Notes under the pieces: model-generated
Told to the model about the DNA's origin: nothing
Database searches by the model: none
The model's input: only the letters and a program-made list of their open reading frames with translations
Position numbers and translations under genes: made by a program
DNA from: Geothrix sp. 21YS21S-4
GTDB lineage: Bacteria > Acidobacteriota > Holophagae > Holophagales > Holophagaceae
Assembly (NCBI RefSeq): GCF_030845995.1
Contig: NZ_CP132719.1
Location: 2,790,001-2,854,000, forward strand
Direction: 5' to 3'
Length of the DNA stretch: 64,000 bases
In this document: one piece after another, positions 24,317 to 33,082 of the stretch
Position numbering within the stretch: position 1 is the first letter of the stretch
How the letters are laid out: every line of letters starts with the position of its first letter

Positions 24317-25389
24317 CCGGCCTCGCGATCACCGGCCTGGGCCTGGTGCTGCCCTGCGGCGACGGGATCGACGCCGCCCGCGCGAGCCTGGAGGCGGGGC
24401 ACCCGGCCTTCTCCGACCTGCCGGAAGCCCTGGGGCGGGGCCGGGGCGCCGCCTGCACGGGCTTCGATCCCACGGGCATCATCCCGCCCATGCAGCTCCG
24501 CCGCCTCGACCGCCCTTCCCGCTTCGCCTGGGGCGCCGCCCACCAGGCGTTCCGCGACGCGGGGCTGGATCCGCGCCCCCTGGGCGAGCGCATCGGTGTG
24601 GCGGTGGGAACCCTCACGGGCGGCAGCGAGGCCAGCGAAGCCTTCCTGCGTCCCTACCTCCAGCGGGGACCGGCGGGCGCCTCGCCCCTGGTGTTCCCCA
24701 ACTGCGTGGCCAACGCCGCCAGCGGGCACCTCGCCCTCGCCTTCGGGCTGAAGGGCCCCAGCGCCACCTTCGTGGACCGGGAGAACGCGACCTTCGCGGC
24801 CCTGGAACAGGCGACCCGCTGGCTGCGAACGGGCTTGGCGGACGCGATCCTCGTCCTGGGAACCGACGGCCTCTTCCCCCTGCTCCTGGACCTCTGCCGG
24901 GGCGCGCGGCTGGTGGATCGACACGGCGATCCCGCGGTGGGATCCGGCCGGGGCTTCCTGCCCGGCGAGGGCGCCCAGGCCTTCGTACTGGAGCGCCGCG
25001 AAGCCGCCGACGCGCGGGGCGTCCGTCCCCGGGCGGTCCTGACGGATCTCGCCGCCCGTTCCGCCGCCAGCGATGACGAGGAAGCCCGGAGCCGGGCCCT
25101 GGCCGCGGCCGTCGCGGCCGTGAACGGACCGGTTCCCGAACGCCGGATCGGGGGCGGCAGCGGCCTCCCCCGCCTGGATGCCCTGGAAGCCCGCGTAGCC
25201 GCCGCCCATCCCCACTGGCCGCCGGTCCTCCATCCCAAGGCCCTGTGGGGGGAATTCGGCGGCGCGGGGGGTCAGCTTCTGGCAGCGGCCTGCCTGGCGC
25301 CGGCGGGCCGCGTCATCGTCACCGCCCCGGCCAGTTCGGGCGCCCAGTTCGCGGCCGCGCTGGAAGACGTTAGGCTGGATCGGCCATGA
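24313..25389 (+). CDS. ketosynthase-like chain-length-factor protein (KS-beta)
   Basis: This 358-residue condensing-enzyme homologue lacks the nucleophile. Aligned with the preceding KS, the catalytic Cys is replaced by Glu157 in ATFVDRENATFAAL, and the His motifs are not conserved (no HGT). Classical chain-length factors have Gln at this site. It likely heterodimerises with the upstream KS and shapes the product. GTG start at 24313. The product of this small cluster is unknown. Confidence 0.75.
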   Translation: MTGLAITGLGLVLPCGDGIDAARASLEAGHPAFSDLPEALGRGRGAACTGFDPTGIIPPMQLRRLDRPSRFAWGAAHQAFRDAGLDPRPLGERIGVAVGTLTGGSEASEAFLRPYLQRGPAGASPLVFPNCVANAASGHLALAFGLKGPSATFVDRENATFAALEQATRWLRTGLADAILVLGTDGLFPLLLDLCRGARLVDRHGDPAVGSGRGFLPGEGAQAFVLERREAADARGVRPRAVLTDLAARSAASDDEEARSRALAAAVAAVNGPVPERRIGGGSGLPRLDALEARVAAAHPHWPPVLHPKALWGEFGGAGGQLLAAACLAPAGRVIVTAPASSGAQFAAALEDVRLDRP

Positions 25390-25901
25390 ACGCCCGCGAC
25401 CAGATCAGCATCGGCAGCCAGTCCATCCTGTGGGTGGCCGGCGTGGGCGTGGGCCTGCTGACCCTGGCGTTCGTCCTCGGCGTGCAGGTGGGCAAGCAGA
25501 GCGCCGCCCTGCGCCGCCCGCTCCAGAAGGGCGTGGAGGAGGAGCTGAAGGACCTGCCGGAGCCGCTGGTGGACCAGCTGCGGATCTTCGAGGGCGACGG
25601 CCTCGACAAGCTCGTCCCCACCCCGAAGGTGGACGCCACGGCGCCGAAGGAAGAACCCAAGGCCGAAGCGGCCCCCGCGCCGGAGCTGTGGACCCTCCAG
25701 CTCCTGTCTACCGCCGATGCCGCCGAGGCCAAGCGCGTCGCCGACAAAGCCAAAGCCGCGGGTTTCCCCACCGTCACGGTGAAGGACAAGGGCCAGATCA
25801 AGGTCCGCCTCGCCAAGCCCGCGGACCGGGCGGCCATCGACAAGACCGCCGAGAAGCTCAGCAAGGCCGGGTTCAAGCCCTTCGCGGTGAAGGCGGAGTA
25901 G
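25386..25901 (+). CDS. SPOR-domain membrane protein
   Basis: This 171-residue protein has one membrane helix (about 14-35), a charged periplasmic linker and a C-terminal SPOR domain (about 100-171, starting WTLQLLSTADAAEAKRVADK). SPOR domains bind denuded peptidoglycan glycan strands at the septum. The ATG overlaps the KS-beta stop, so it is co-translated although functionally it looks like a division or cell-wall protein. A TAGGCT -10-like box nine bases before the ATG could also drive it separately. Confidence 0.8.
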   Translation: MNARDQISIGSQSILWVAGVGVGLLTLAFVLGVQVGKQSAALRRPLQKGVEEELKDLPEPLVDQLRIFEGDGLDKLVPTPKVDATAPKEEPKAEAAPAPELWTLQLLSTADAAEAKRVADKAKAAGFPTVTVKDKGQIKVRLAKPADRAAIDKTAEKLSKAGFKPFAVKAE

Positions 25902-25914
25902 GGCGAAAGGCTTT

Positions 25915-25941
25915 CACCACCAAGACGCCAAGGGCGCCAAG
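25915..25941. repeat. CACCAAG-family repeat arm, copy 2
   Basis: This 27-base arm (begins CACCACCAAGACGCCAAGG) matches the copy-1 arm apart from A-to-G changes. The expected complementary arm is not intact; it would fall in the area of the 71-base duplication. It lies between the convergent SPOR and NFACT genes. Confidence 0.65.
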
Positions 25942-25964
25942 AAAAGCAAAAAACTCCTTTGCCT

Positions 25965-26139
25965 TTCTGATGCTTGGCCCTGGCTCCGACGAAACCTACG
26001 GTTTTGGGTAGACGCGGATGCCCGTCCACTTCTTCTCGGTATCGCCTGCGGCGATACGCGAGACGCCGTTCTGATGCTTGGCCCTGGCTCCGACGAGACC
26101 TACGGTTTTGGGTAGACGCGGATGCCCGTCCACTTCTTC
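25965..26139. repeat. 71-base direct duplication covering the NFACT gene 3' end
   Basis: Bases 25965-26035 and 26069-26139 are identical except for one position (GAAACC versus GAGACC). The right copy contains the final 40 bases of the NFACT gene including its stop; the left copy repeats that end (VYPKP and stop) downstream. The 33-base spacer holds a hairpin. Confidence 0.9.
26039..26057. terminator. hairpin in the spacer of the duplication
   Basis: GTATCGCC and GGCGATAC form an eight-base stem around TGC. There is no T run. It lies about 40 bases beyond the NFACT stop and may end or stabilise its transcript. Confidence 0.4.
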
Positions 26140-27551
26140 AGGATCACCTTTCCGGGGGCGAAGCCGCGGGGCTTGCTGATGTCGGCGATGCGGGCGAGGT
26201 GGACTTCCACCTTGCCGCCGTCGCGGGCTTTGCTGTGGTAGGCGGCCAGTTCGGCGGCGCGTTCCAGGACGGTGCGGGGGAGCTCACTCAGCTTGTCGGG
26301 ATTGCGGATCACCACGTGGCTGCCGGGGACGCTGGCCACGTGCATCCAAAAATCGGTGTTGTCGGCCACTTTGAAGGTGAGCTGGTCGTTCTCCGCGTCG
26401 CCCTTTCCGATCAGGACCTCGAACCCGTCCACCATCACGCTCCGAAAGGCCATGCCTTTCCCGTCCTTGCGCCGGGTGTCGGGATTCATGCGCTTCGCCT
26501 CCTTGGCCTTGCCCTTGGGATCGGGGGTCCTCTTCCCCTTCGGTTGTCGCTCAGGGGGAAGCGGCGGCGCAAGGGCCTCCTCCGCCTGGCGGCGCTCCCA
26601 GGCCGCGCGTTCCCGCGCCAGTTCGCCCTCCAGCTCCGCCACGCGGCCCAGCCCGCGCTCGGCCTTCTTGGCCGCCGCGAACCAGGCCTGGGCCGCGGCT
26701 TCCGCGTTCTTCCCCTCCGGAAGGGGAATCCGCGTGCCGTCCAAAAGAACCGCTTCGCGGGTGGCGCCCTTCAGGCGGTACAGCTCCGCCGAGACGCGCT
26801 GGCCCTGGGCTTTGAGCGGCAGCAGCGCCTCGTGCTTGGCGCGATCCCGGGCCAGGGCCTGGGCCAATCGCTCCAGCCGCGCGGCCTCGGCCTGGCGCTT
26901 CCGGTCCACCGCCGCGCGGGCCGGTGCCAGGATGAGGGCCTCCGCCCGTTCCTGCGACCACGCGCGATGGCGGGCCAGCAGGTCGCCTTCCCCCTCCATC
27001 ACCTCGGGAATGAGCCCCTGCACGGCGCGGTCGAAGTCCTCCCCCCAGCGCTCCCGCCACCGGCGGTAGGGCGGCGGCTCCTCCGTGGGCTCGGGCGCCG
27101 CGGCCGGAAAGGGCGTGCCCAGCCCCAGGCGCGGCATCTGGACGTCCACCCCGTCCACGCGGATCCCCGCCCGGCCGGGAATCGCCTGAAACGCCACACG
27201 GACCGTCTCCAGCCGTCCGGTGATGGCCCGCCGCTGGAACTGGAGGCCGAGCCAGCGCTCGCGGGGATCGCCTTCCACCGCCTTCAGCCGGGCGCCCTGC
27301 ACCCAGGGGCCCCACACTTTCCCGCTGTCCCGGGGAGCCTCGCCCTGCAGGCGGACCCACGCGGGGTGGGCCATGTCCAGGAGCCACAGCTCCGGTTTCG
27401 GCTGGAGGAGGAGGACCCACCCCTCGGCGGCCTTCCGCCCCGCCCACCGCAGGCCCAGGGCCCGGCCGGAGGCCCAGGCGCTCTCCACCGGAATCTCGCT
27501 CCGCTCCCGCAGCCAGGTTCGGGCCAAAGCCAGGATCAGGGGCGCGTCCAT
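26100..27551 (-). CDS. NFACT-family RNA-binding protein, RqcH/FbpA-like
   Basis: This 483-residue protein has an N-terminal NFACT-N type half, a long Arg/Ala/Glu-rich coiled coil (about 190-320), a basic linker (KGKRTPDPKGKAKEAKR) and the C-terminal NFACT-R domain with FWMHVASVPGSHVVIRNP. RqcH recruits tRNA-Ala to stalled 50S subunits and adds Ala tails. Here the N-terminal half is divergent and shorter than in Bacillus RqcH (about 570), so an exact RqcH role is not proven. ATG at 27551 follows GGAGAAAGG; an upstream in-frame ATG has no ribosome site. Confidence 0.8.
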   Translation of the reverse strand: MDAPLILALARTWLRERSEIPVESAWASGRALGLRWAGRKAAEGWVLLLQPKPELWLLDMAHPAWVRLQGEAPRDSGKVWGPWVQGARLKAVEGDPRERWLGLQFQRRAITGRLETVRVAFQAIPGRAGIRVDGVDVQMPRLGLGTPFPAAAPEPTEEPPPYRRWRERWGEDFDRAVQGLIPEVMEGEGDLLARHRAWSQERAEALILAPARAAVDRKRQAEAARLERLAQALARDRAKHEALLPLKAQGQRVSAELYRLKGATREAVLLDGTRIPLPEGKNAEAAAQAWFAAAKKAERGLGRVAELEGELARERAAWERRQAEEALAPPLPPERQPKGKRTPDPKGKAKEAKRMNPDTRRKDGKGMAFRSVMVDGFEVLIGKGDAENDQLTFKVADNTDFWMHVASVPGSHVVIRNPDKLSELPRTVLERAAELAAYHSKARDGGKVEVHLARIADISKPRGFAPGKVILKKWTGIRVYPKP

Positions 27552-27691
27552 CCGCCGCCTTTCTCCCCCTGTCGCTCCGTCCCGCCACCGGTCATGCTGG
27601 ATGCCCTCTTCTTTCAGCATCCCACGGGCCGGCCCTCGGGCATGGGCATCTGAGTTCGTTCCGGACCTGAATTCATCGATACTGTGAATCT

Positions 27692-29149
27692 ATGAAGCAC
27701 GCCGCCCCCAAGGACGCCAAGGCGCTCCAGGTTCTCCTGGTGGACGACAATCCCATCCAGTTGAGCCTCCTCCACCACCTCTTCCGCCGCCACGGGCACA
27801 CCACCCTGGAGGCCAAGAACGGCGCGGAAGCGCTGATCCTCCTCGCCACCGAGTCGCCCGACGTGGTGGTGAGCGACTGCGTGATGCCGCTGCTCGACGG
27901 GTACCAGCTCTGCCGCCTGCTGAAGGACGACCGCGCCACCCGCCACCTGCCGGTGCTGCTGCTCACCGCCCAGGGCGCCGGCCTGGCCCGCTTCTGGGCG
28001 AAGACCTGCGGGGCGGACCGCTTCCTGGTGAAGGGTCGCGACCTGGATCATGTGGTGGAGGTCGCCGAGGCCCTGGTCCGCCAGGCCGACCGCCCCCGAG
28101 GCGCCCACGCGGTCCCCCGCTTGGCCCAGGAGAACTTCGGCGTGGACGCCATCCAGCGCCGGCTGGCCCAGGCGCTGGAGCAGCGTCTGGTCGAGACGGC
28201 GCTGCGCGATTCCATCGCCCGCCTCTACACCGCCGAGCACGACACCATGCGCCTGATCCGGGGCTTCGTGGAGATCCTCCAGGAACTGGTGCTTCCGGGC
28301 GCGCTGCTGGTGGCCTACCTGGGCGAGGACGGCACCTGGTGCCACGGCGTCCACGGCTCCTCCGCCAGCGAAGAGGACCGCCGCGCGCTGGAAGCCGCGG
28401 TGCGCCAGCAGGTCCTTCCCGATTCCCGCCAGGACTGCCATTGGCATCCGGTGCCGGACGACGACGAGCGCCGCCGCAGCCTGCGGGATCCCATCCTGCG
28501 CGTCCTGCCGGCCATCACCCCGGGCCATCCCGCGGTCAGCGCCCTCGGGTTCCTCACCGAGCGCCGCGCCGCCGAGGACTACGAGCGGCTGTTCGAGATC
28601 GGCGCCGAGGAACTGGGGCGCCTGCTCAGCCTGGAGGATTCCCGCCTCCGCCTCTACCGCCAGGCGGTCCGCGATCCGCTGACGGGACTGTACAACCGCC
28701 GCCACATCCTCGACATGCTGGAGCTGGAGCTGGAGCAGTGCGGCCGGTTCGGCCAGGATCTGTCCCTGATGCTCATCGACCTGGACCACTTCAAGGCCGT
28801 GAACGACCGGTTCGGCCACGCCGCCGGCGACCAGGTGCTCACCGTCATGGCCCAGCGGATGGCCTTCGGCCTGCGGAAGGTGGACCAGCTCGGCCGGATC
28901 GGGGGCGAGGAGTTCCTGGCCTACGGCCCCCAGACAGACCTGGAGGGCGCCCGCGCCCTGGCCGACCGCCTGCGGGAACAGGTGGCGGCGGAAGCCATCC
29001 CCGGGCTACCGGCGGGCGATCGCGTCACCCTCAGCATCGGCCTCGCCGCCTGGGACGGCCCCGAGGACACCGTGGAGAAGATGCTCTCCCGCGCCGACCG
29101 CGCCCTCTATCGCGCCAAGGCCGAAGGGCGGAACCGGGTCATCGGTTAA
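27692..29149 (+). CDS. response regulator with GGDEF diguanylate cyclase domain
   Basis: This 485-residue protein has a receiver domain (about 12-125; phosphoacceptor Asp62 in VVVSDCVMPLLDG), a helical and GAF-like middle (about 150-310) and a C-terminal GGDEF domain with DLDHFKAVNDRFGH and an intact GGEEF active site (404-408). It should make cyclic di-GMP on phosphorylation. The I-site RxxD is not obvious. TACTGT ends six bases before the ATG with no Shine-Dalgarno, suggesting a leaderless transcript. No histidine kinase is adjacent. Confidence 0.92.
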   Translation: MKHAAPKDAKALQVLLVDDNPIQLSLLHHLFRRHGHTTLEAKNGAEALILLATESPDVVVSDCVMPLLDGYQLCRLLKDDRATRHLPVLLLTAQGAGLARFWAKTCGADRFLVKGRDLDHVVEVAEALVRQADRPRGAHAVPRLAQENFGVDAIQRRLAQALEQRLVETALRDSIARLYTAEHDTMRLIRGFVEILQELVLPGALLVAYLGEDGTWCHGVHGSSASEEDRRALEAAVRQQVLPDSRQDCHWHPVPDDDERRRSLRDPILRVLPAITPGHPAVSALGFLTERRAAEDYERLFEIGAEELGRLLSLEDSRLRLYRQAVRDPLTGLYNRRHILDMLELELEQCGRFGQDLSLMLIDLDHFKAVNDRFGHAAGDQVLTVMAQRMAFGLRKVDQLGRIGGEEFLAYGPQTDLEGARALADRLREQVAAEAIPGLPAGDRVTLSIGLAAWDGPEDTVEKMLSRADRALYRAKAEGRNRVIG

Positions 29150-29220
29150 GATTCCGGCCGTATCGTTTGACTGGTTTCTGAGCGGGGGTGCATGATTTCG
29201 GTCATTCCCCCGGAGACAGC

Positions 29221-31011
29221 ATGGATCCCGAGATTCCGAAGGGTGAGGCCCTGCCGGAGAGCGTGGAAGCACGCGTGGCTCGCCTGGAGGCCCAGGTGGC
29301 ACAGCTTTACCACTCCCGTCCTGAAATGGTACCCGCGGCCCAAACGGCTCCTCATAGCACCTCACCCGCTCCCTTATCCACCCGACCTGCAGTTCCGCCC
29401 CCGGTACCGCCTACAGCCCAGACTGCAGCATCTTCCACTCCTCCCGGCCGCGAAGTTTCCCCAGTGATCTGGATCGCCGGCATCGGTGCGGCCCTCTTTC
29501 TTCTCGGGACCATCTTTTTTCTTCACTGGGCCATCCAGGCCGGATGGATGGGCCCCGAGATCCGTTTCGCCCTGAGCCTGTTAGCCGGCGCGGGGTTGTC
29601 GGTTCTTGCTGGAAACTTGCTCCTCGGCGATAGTCGCCGGCTGGGCGTGGCCCTCCTGCTGGCGGGCCTTGGCACTCTTCAGTTCGCCTTCAGGGCCGGA
29701 GCCATGGTTTACCACTTCTATGATCCCGCTCTGGGTCTGGGGGCGGTCGTCCTCATCACCTTGGTGGCAGGTGGACTCGCGGCGCGCAGCCGAAGCAGCG
29801 CGGCACTTACGGTCTCGCTGGCGTCTGGCCTCGCGGCACCTCTGATATTCAGTCAGGGTGGCCACCACGAGGTGGCTCTCGCCCTCTATCTGATTGCTCT
29901 TATGGCCGGGACCTTGGCCGTCCCCTACTTGTCAGGAACGGGAGAGGCCTGGCACGGATCCCGGTGGACAGCCTTGGGGGGCACCTGGGCCCTGCTGTCC
30001 CTGGCCTGCGCAAACGCAACGAAGCCCGACGCCCCCGCTCTCGCCACACTCCTCGCCCTTCACCTGCTCCTGGCGGGCCTGTGGACTTGGCTCCCGGGCT
30101 GCAGGGAGAAACCTGGAACCCCGACAACGATGTGGGTGGGGGTCTCCATCCTGGCTACTGCCTTGGGCTGGTTGCTGTGGAAATGCGCGAACCTCTCCTC
30201 TGAAGCTTTCGCCCTGCCCGTGCTCGTCGTAGCAGTTCTGAACTTGGCCCTGGTGAAACCCCTGCGAACCCGCCTGGGCTCCCGGCAAGCCGACTGGGGG
30301 CTGCTGGCGCTGGCGGTGGGACACCTGGCTCTGGCCGTGCCCATAGCTTTGGCTTGGCGATGGGTAGGGACCATGTGGGGGGTCTTCGCCGCAGCAATGA
30401 CCGGCGCATCCCTGAAGGCGGAGGAGGGCAAGTACGCCGATGAGGCCGAGGCGCTGCGCTGGCTGGCGGCGGGCTTGGCCTTTCTCACCACTCTGCGGTG
30501 GGTCTTCCATGGGCTGGAGACGGCCTTCTCCCTCAATCCCGGCTTCACACCTCTCCTGAATCCCGCCTTCGCGGAAGGAGCCTTGGCCTCCATCGCCTGG
30601 TTCCTCCTGACCCGTCGCGCGGGCCCCGTAGGAATGGCGGCCTTTCTGGCCCTCGAAGTGACCGCCAATATGACAATGGCCTTGGAGGCGGCGCGCCTGG
30701 TGCAGTCGATGCAAGGGCCGGGGGCCGCACGCGTGGGGTTCTCCCGGGCGGCTTCCATTTCCATGACTCTGGTGTGGGCTCTTTCCGGGGCCTGGCAGTG
30801 GATGCGTGGCCTGCGGGAGGAGGATTCGGCCGGCCGTGCCCTCCAAATTGCCGGCTACGTATGGATGGGCTTCGCCGGGCTGAAACTTCTCACCTCCGAC
30901 CTCGATCAAGCGGACACCCCTCTGCGGGCTTTGGCCTTTTTGGGCGTGGGCGGAATCGCCATGATTGCAGCCGTCCTCGCCAATCGTCGCCCCCGGAAAC
31001 AGACACCGTGA
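29221..31011 (+). CDS. DUF2339 multi-spanning membrane protein
   Basis: This 596-residue protein begins with a short coiled coil (VEARVARLEAQVAQLY), a Pro/Thr-rich linker and then many hydrophobic helices starting at PVIWIAGIGAALFLLGTIFFLHWAIQAGW, the hallmark of DUF2339 proteins. Function is unknown. The next gene is a DUF3999 protein overlapping by four bases, and this pair is a recurrent arrangement. ATG at 29221 follows GGAG. Base composition looks slightly less GC-rich than neighbours. It probably acts in the cell envelope. Confidence 0.85.
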   Translation: MDPEIPKGEALPESVEARVARLEAQVAQLYHSRPEMVPAAQTAPHSTSPAPLSTRPAVPPPVPPTAQTAASSTPPGREVSPVIWIAGIGAALFLLGTIFFLHWAIQAGWMGPEIRFALSLLAGAGLSVLAGNLLLGDSRRLGVALLLAGLGTLQFAFRAGAMVYHFYDPALGLGAVVLITLVAGGLAARSRSSAALTVSLASGLAAPLIFSQGGHHEVALALYLIALMAGTLAVPYLSGTGEAWHGSRWTALGGTWALLSLACANATKPDAPALATLLALHLLLAGLWTWLPGCREKPGTPTTMWVGVSILATALGWLLWKCANLSSEAFALPVLVVAVLNLALVKPLRTRLGSRQADWGLLALAVGHLALAVPIALAWRWVGTMWGVFAAAMTGASLKAEEGKYADEAEALRWLAAGLAFLTTLRWVFHGLETAFSLNPGFTPLLNPAFAEGALASIAWFLLTRRAGPVGMAAFLALEVTANMTMALEAARLVQSMQGPGAARVGFSRAASISMTLVWALSGAWQWMRGLREEDSAGRALQIAGYVWMGFAGLKLLTSDLDQADTPLRALAFLGVGGIAMIAAVLANRRPRKQTP

Positions 31012-32255
31012 GCCGCATCGCACCCCTGCTGCTGCTGAGCCTAAGCTTGGCCTGCGTTCTCAAGGACCGTGCGGCCCTCCAGCGGAGACCCATCGGCCCG
31101 GCCCTCGTCAGCGGATGGGCCTGCCTGCCCCTGGATGCCGATGCGCAACGCCAAATGGAAGGGGCTTGGATCGGGGACGCCGCGGGACGCAGCGTCCCCT
31201 TCGTCGAAGTTCGGGAGGGTCTGTGGGAATCTCGCTCGCTGCCTCTCGATCACCTGCTCACGGGCAGGGACACTGAAGGCCGACCTACGGCAGAGTTTGG
31301 ACTGAAGCTGCCAGAGAGCTGGGCGGTGGGAGAGCGTGAGTCGTTAAGGCTGGATCTGGACCTGGAGGGACAGGCTCCTTGGGTAGCTCAGTTGCAGGTC
31401 GAGCGCCAACGGGAGGGCGGCGCCTTCGTCGCCTTCGAACCTTCCACCCTCCCTTACCTCTACGACTTGCCGCCCTCCGGAAGTCAGCGGAGCCTCGACC
31501 TCCCCTGGGACAGTCACCGTTATCGCCTGACGCTCCTTGCCTCTCAAGGTGAAGCCCCCCGCATCCGCGGACTCACTGTCCACGCTCAGACCCGCCCCGA
31601 GGCTCTGGAGACAGAGCTGAGCCTCGACGGCATCTTGGCGTCCGACCCCGACCGCCCTCACACCTGGCGGTTGCGCTTGCCGGAAGCTCAGCACGTGGTC
31701 GGACTGGATCTGCTGCTGGCGCCTCCCGCCGCTCCCCTGGCCCCGGAGATCCGCCTAAGCGAAGCCGAAGGCGACGAGGCCAACACCCCCACTCGGCCTT
31801 GCGGCTCCGGCGATTTGGTATGGAACCTTCCAGCCCTAGGCAGCCGGGCCACCCGCATCGCGCTGACCCCTACCATGGCGAAGGCCATCGCTTTCACCCT
31901 GCCCGAAGGCTCTATGCCTCTTTCAGCGCGGGTTCTGGTGCGGCGGCAGACGTTGCTTTTCCCTGTGGAAGCGGGCCAGACCTATGCCCTGCATCTGGGC
32001 GGCATGGCAAAGCCCGCCCCCGGCAGCCTGGGGGCTCTGCCCTCCCCCCGCGCCCTGGCTGCCACCACGCCCCTGGCCCTGGGTGCAGCAGAAGTGGACG
32101 ACCAGGGTTTGCATCGACCCGTCCATGCGAATCAACAAATCCGCGTCTGGATGCCCTGGGTGGCCATCCTGGCCCTGCTGGGACTGAGCTACACAGCTTG
32201 GCGGCTCATGGCCCCTTCGGCCTCAGTTGCACCAGCGCCACCGCCGCCAGAATGA
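31008..32255 (+). CDS. DUF3999-type membrane-anchored protein
   Basis: This 415-residue protein starts with a signal (LLLLSLSLAC, possible lipobox Cys16), has a long beta-rich periplasmic part and a C-terminal membrane helix (about 388-407, WVAILALLGLSYTAWRLM). It starts with GTG overlapping the DUF2339 stop, and the two proteins probably form one envelope complex of unknown role. Its 3' end overlaps the converging EamA gene by about 50 bases. Confidence 0.75.
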   Translation: MSRIAPLLLLSLSLACVLKDRAALQRRPIGPALVSGWACLPLDADAQRQMEGAWIGDAAGRSVPFVEVREGLWESRSLPLDHLLTGRDTEGRPTAEFGLKLPESWAVGERESLRLDLDLEGQAPWVAQLQVERQREGGAFVAFEPSTLPYLYDLPPSGSQRSLDLPWDSHRYRLTLLASQGEAPRIRGLTVHAQTRPEALETELSLDGILASDPDRPHTWRLRLPEAQHVVGLDLLLAPPAAPLAPEIRLSEAEGDEANTPTRPCGSGDLVWNLPALGSRATRIALTPTMAKAIAFTLPEGSMPLSARVLVRRQTLLFPVEAGQTYALHLGGMAKPAPGSLGALPSPRALAATTPLALGAAEVDDQGLHRPVHANQQIRVWMPWVAILALLGLSYTAWRLMAPSASVAPAPPPPE

Positions 32256-33060
32256 CAACCATGCCGGCCGTTTCGCGGAGACCGAAGGCCTCGCCCAGAA
32301 GGCTGCTTCCCAGCAGGACGGCCACGACGGGGTTGAGGTAGGCGTAGGTGCCCATCTTGGCGGGGGGCCAGGCCTTGGCGAGGTAGATGTAGGCCGAGAA
32401 GGCCAGCACCGATCCGAACAGGGCGAGGTAGACGACGGCGCCGATGGCCTTGGATGACAGCGGCCCGCGCAGGAAGCCGCCCGTGAGCGGCGCGACCGCG
32501 AGGCCGATCACCGCCGCCGTGAGCATCTGGACGCCCACGTTGGTCATCAGCCCGCCGCCGTGGACGAAATGCTTCCCGTGGAGCGTGCCCCAGGACCAGA
32601 TGAGCGGCGCCGCCACCATGGCCGCGAGGGCGCCGCCGTGGACGCGCATCCCGTGCTGCGGCCACACCAGGGCCGCCACGCCCAGGATGCCCAGGGCGAG
32701 GCCGGCCCAGCCCTTGGTTCCCAGGGGCTCCTTCGCCGCCGACAGCACCGCCAGCCACAGGGGAACGAGGGCGGCGAGCACCGCCACCAGGCCCGAGGCC
32801 AAGTGCAGCTCAGCCCAGGAGACGAGCGCGTTGGAGCAGCCCAACAGGAGGGCGCCCACCACCATCAGATGGCCGGTTTCGCGGAGGGAAGGCCAGGGCT
32901 CCCGCCTCAGCCGACCCAATCCCAGCGCGAGGAGCGAGGCCACGGAGAACCGCGCCGCCACCATGCCGTAGGGCGTGAAGGCCTCCAGGCCCAGGGCGAT
33001 GGCGAAATAGGTGGAACCCCACACCACCGCCACGGTGAGGTAGGCGAGCCAGGGGAGCAT
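32206..33060 (-). CDS. EamA/RhaT-family drug/metabolite transporter
   Basis: This 284-residue protein has ten predicted helices in two EamA repeats; AVVWGSTYFAIALGLE at the start and YLNPVVAVLLGSSLLGEAF in the second repeat are typical. Members export amino acids, metabolites or drugs. A position behind an Lrp/AsnC regulator, on the same strand with 22 bases between, suggests amino acid export controlled by Lrp. Confidence 0.88.
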   Translation of the reverse strand: MLPWLAYLTVAVVWGSTYFAIALGLEAFTPYGMVAARFSVASLLALGLGRLRREPWPSLRETGHLMVVGALLLGCSNALVSWAELHLASGLVAVLAALVPLWLAVLSAAKEPLGTKGWAGLALGILGVAALVWPQHGMRVHGGALAAMVAAPLIWSWGTLHGKHFVHGGGLMTNVGVQMLTAAVIGLAVAPLTGGFLRGPLSSKAIGAVVYLALFGSVLAFSAYIYLAKAWPPAKMGTYAYLNPVVAVLLGSSLLGEAFGLRETAGMVVILAAVALVQLRPKGP

Positions 33061-33082
33061 CAGCGCTGGACTTCCCGCGCGG

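Noticed and set aside
25965-26139. Duplicated 3' end as attachment site of an integrated element
   Set aside because: Only 33 bases lie between the copies and no integrase is present, so there is no element between them.
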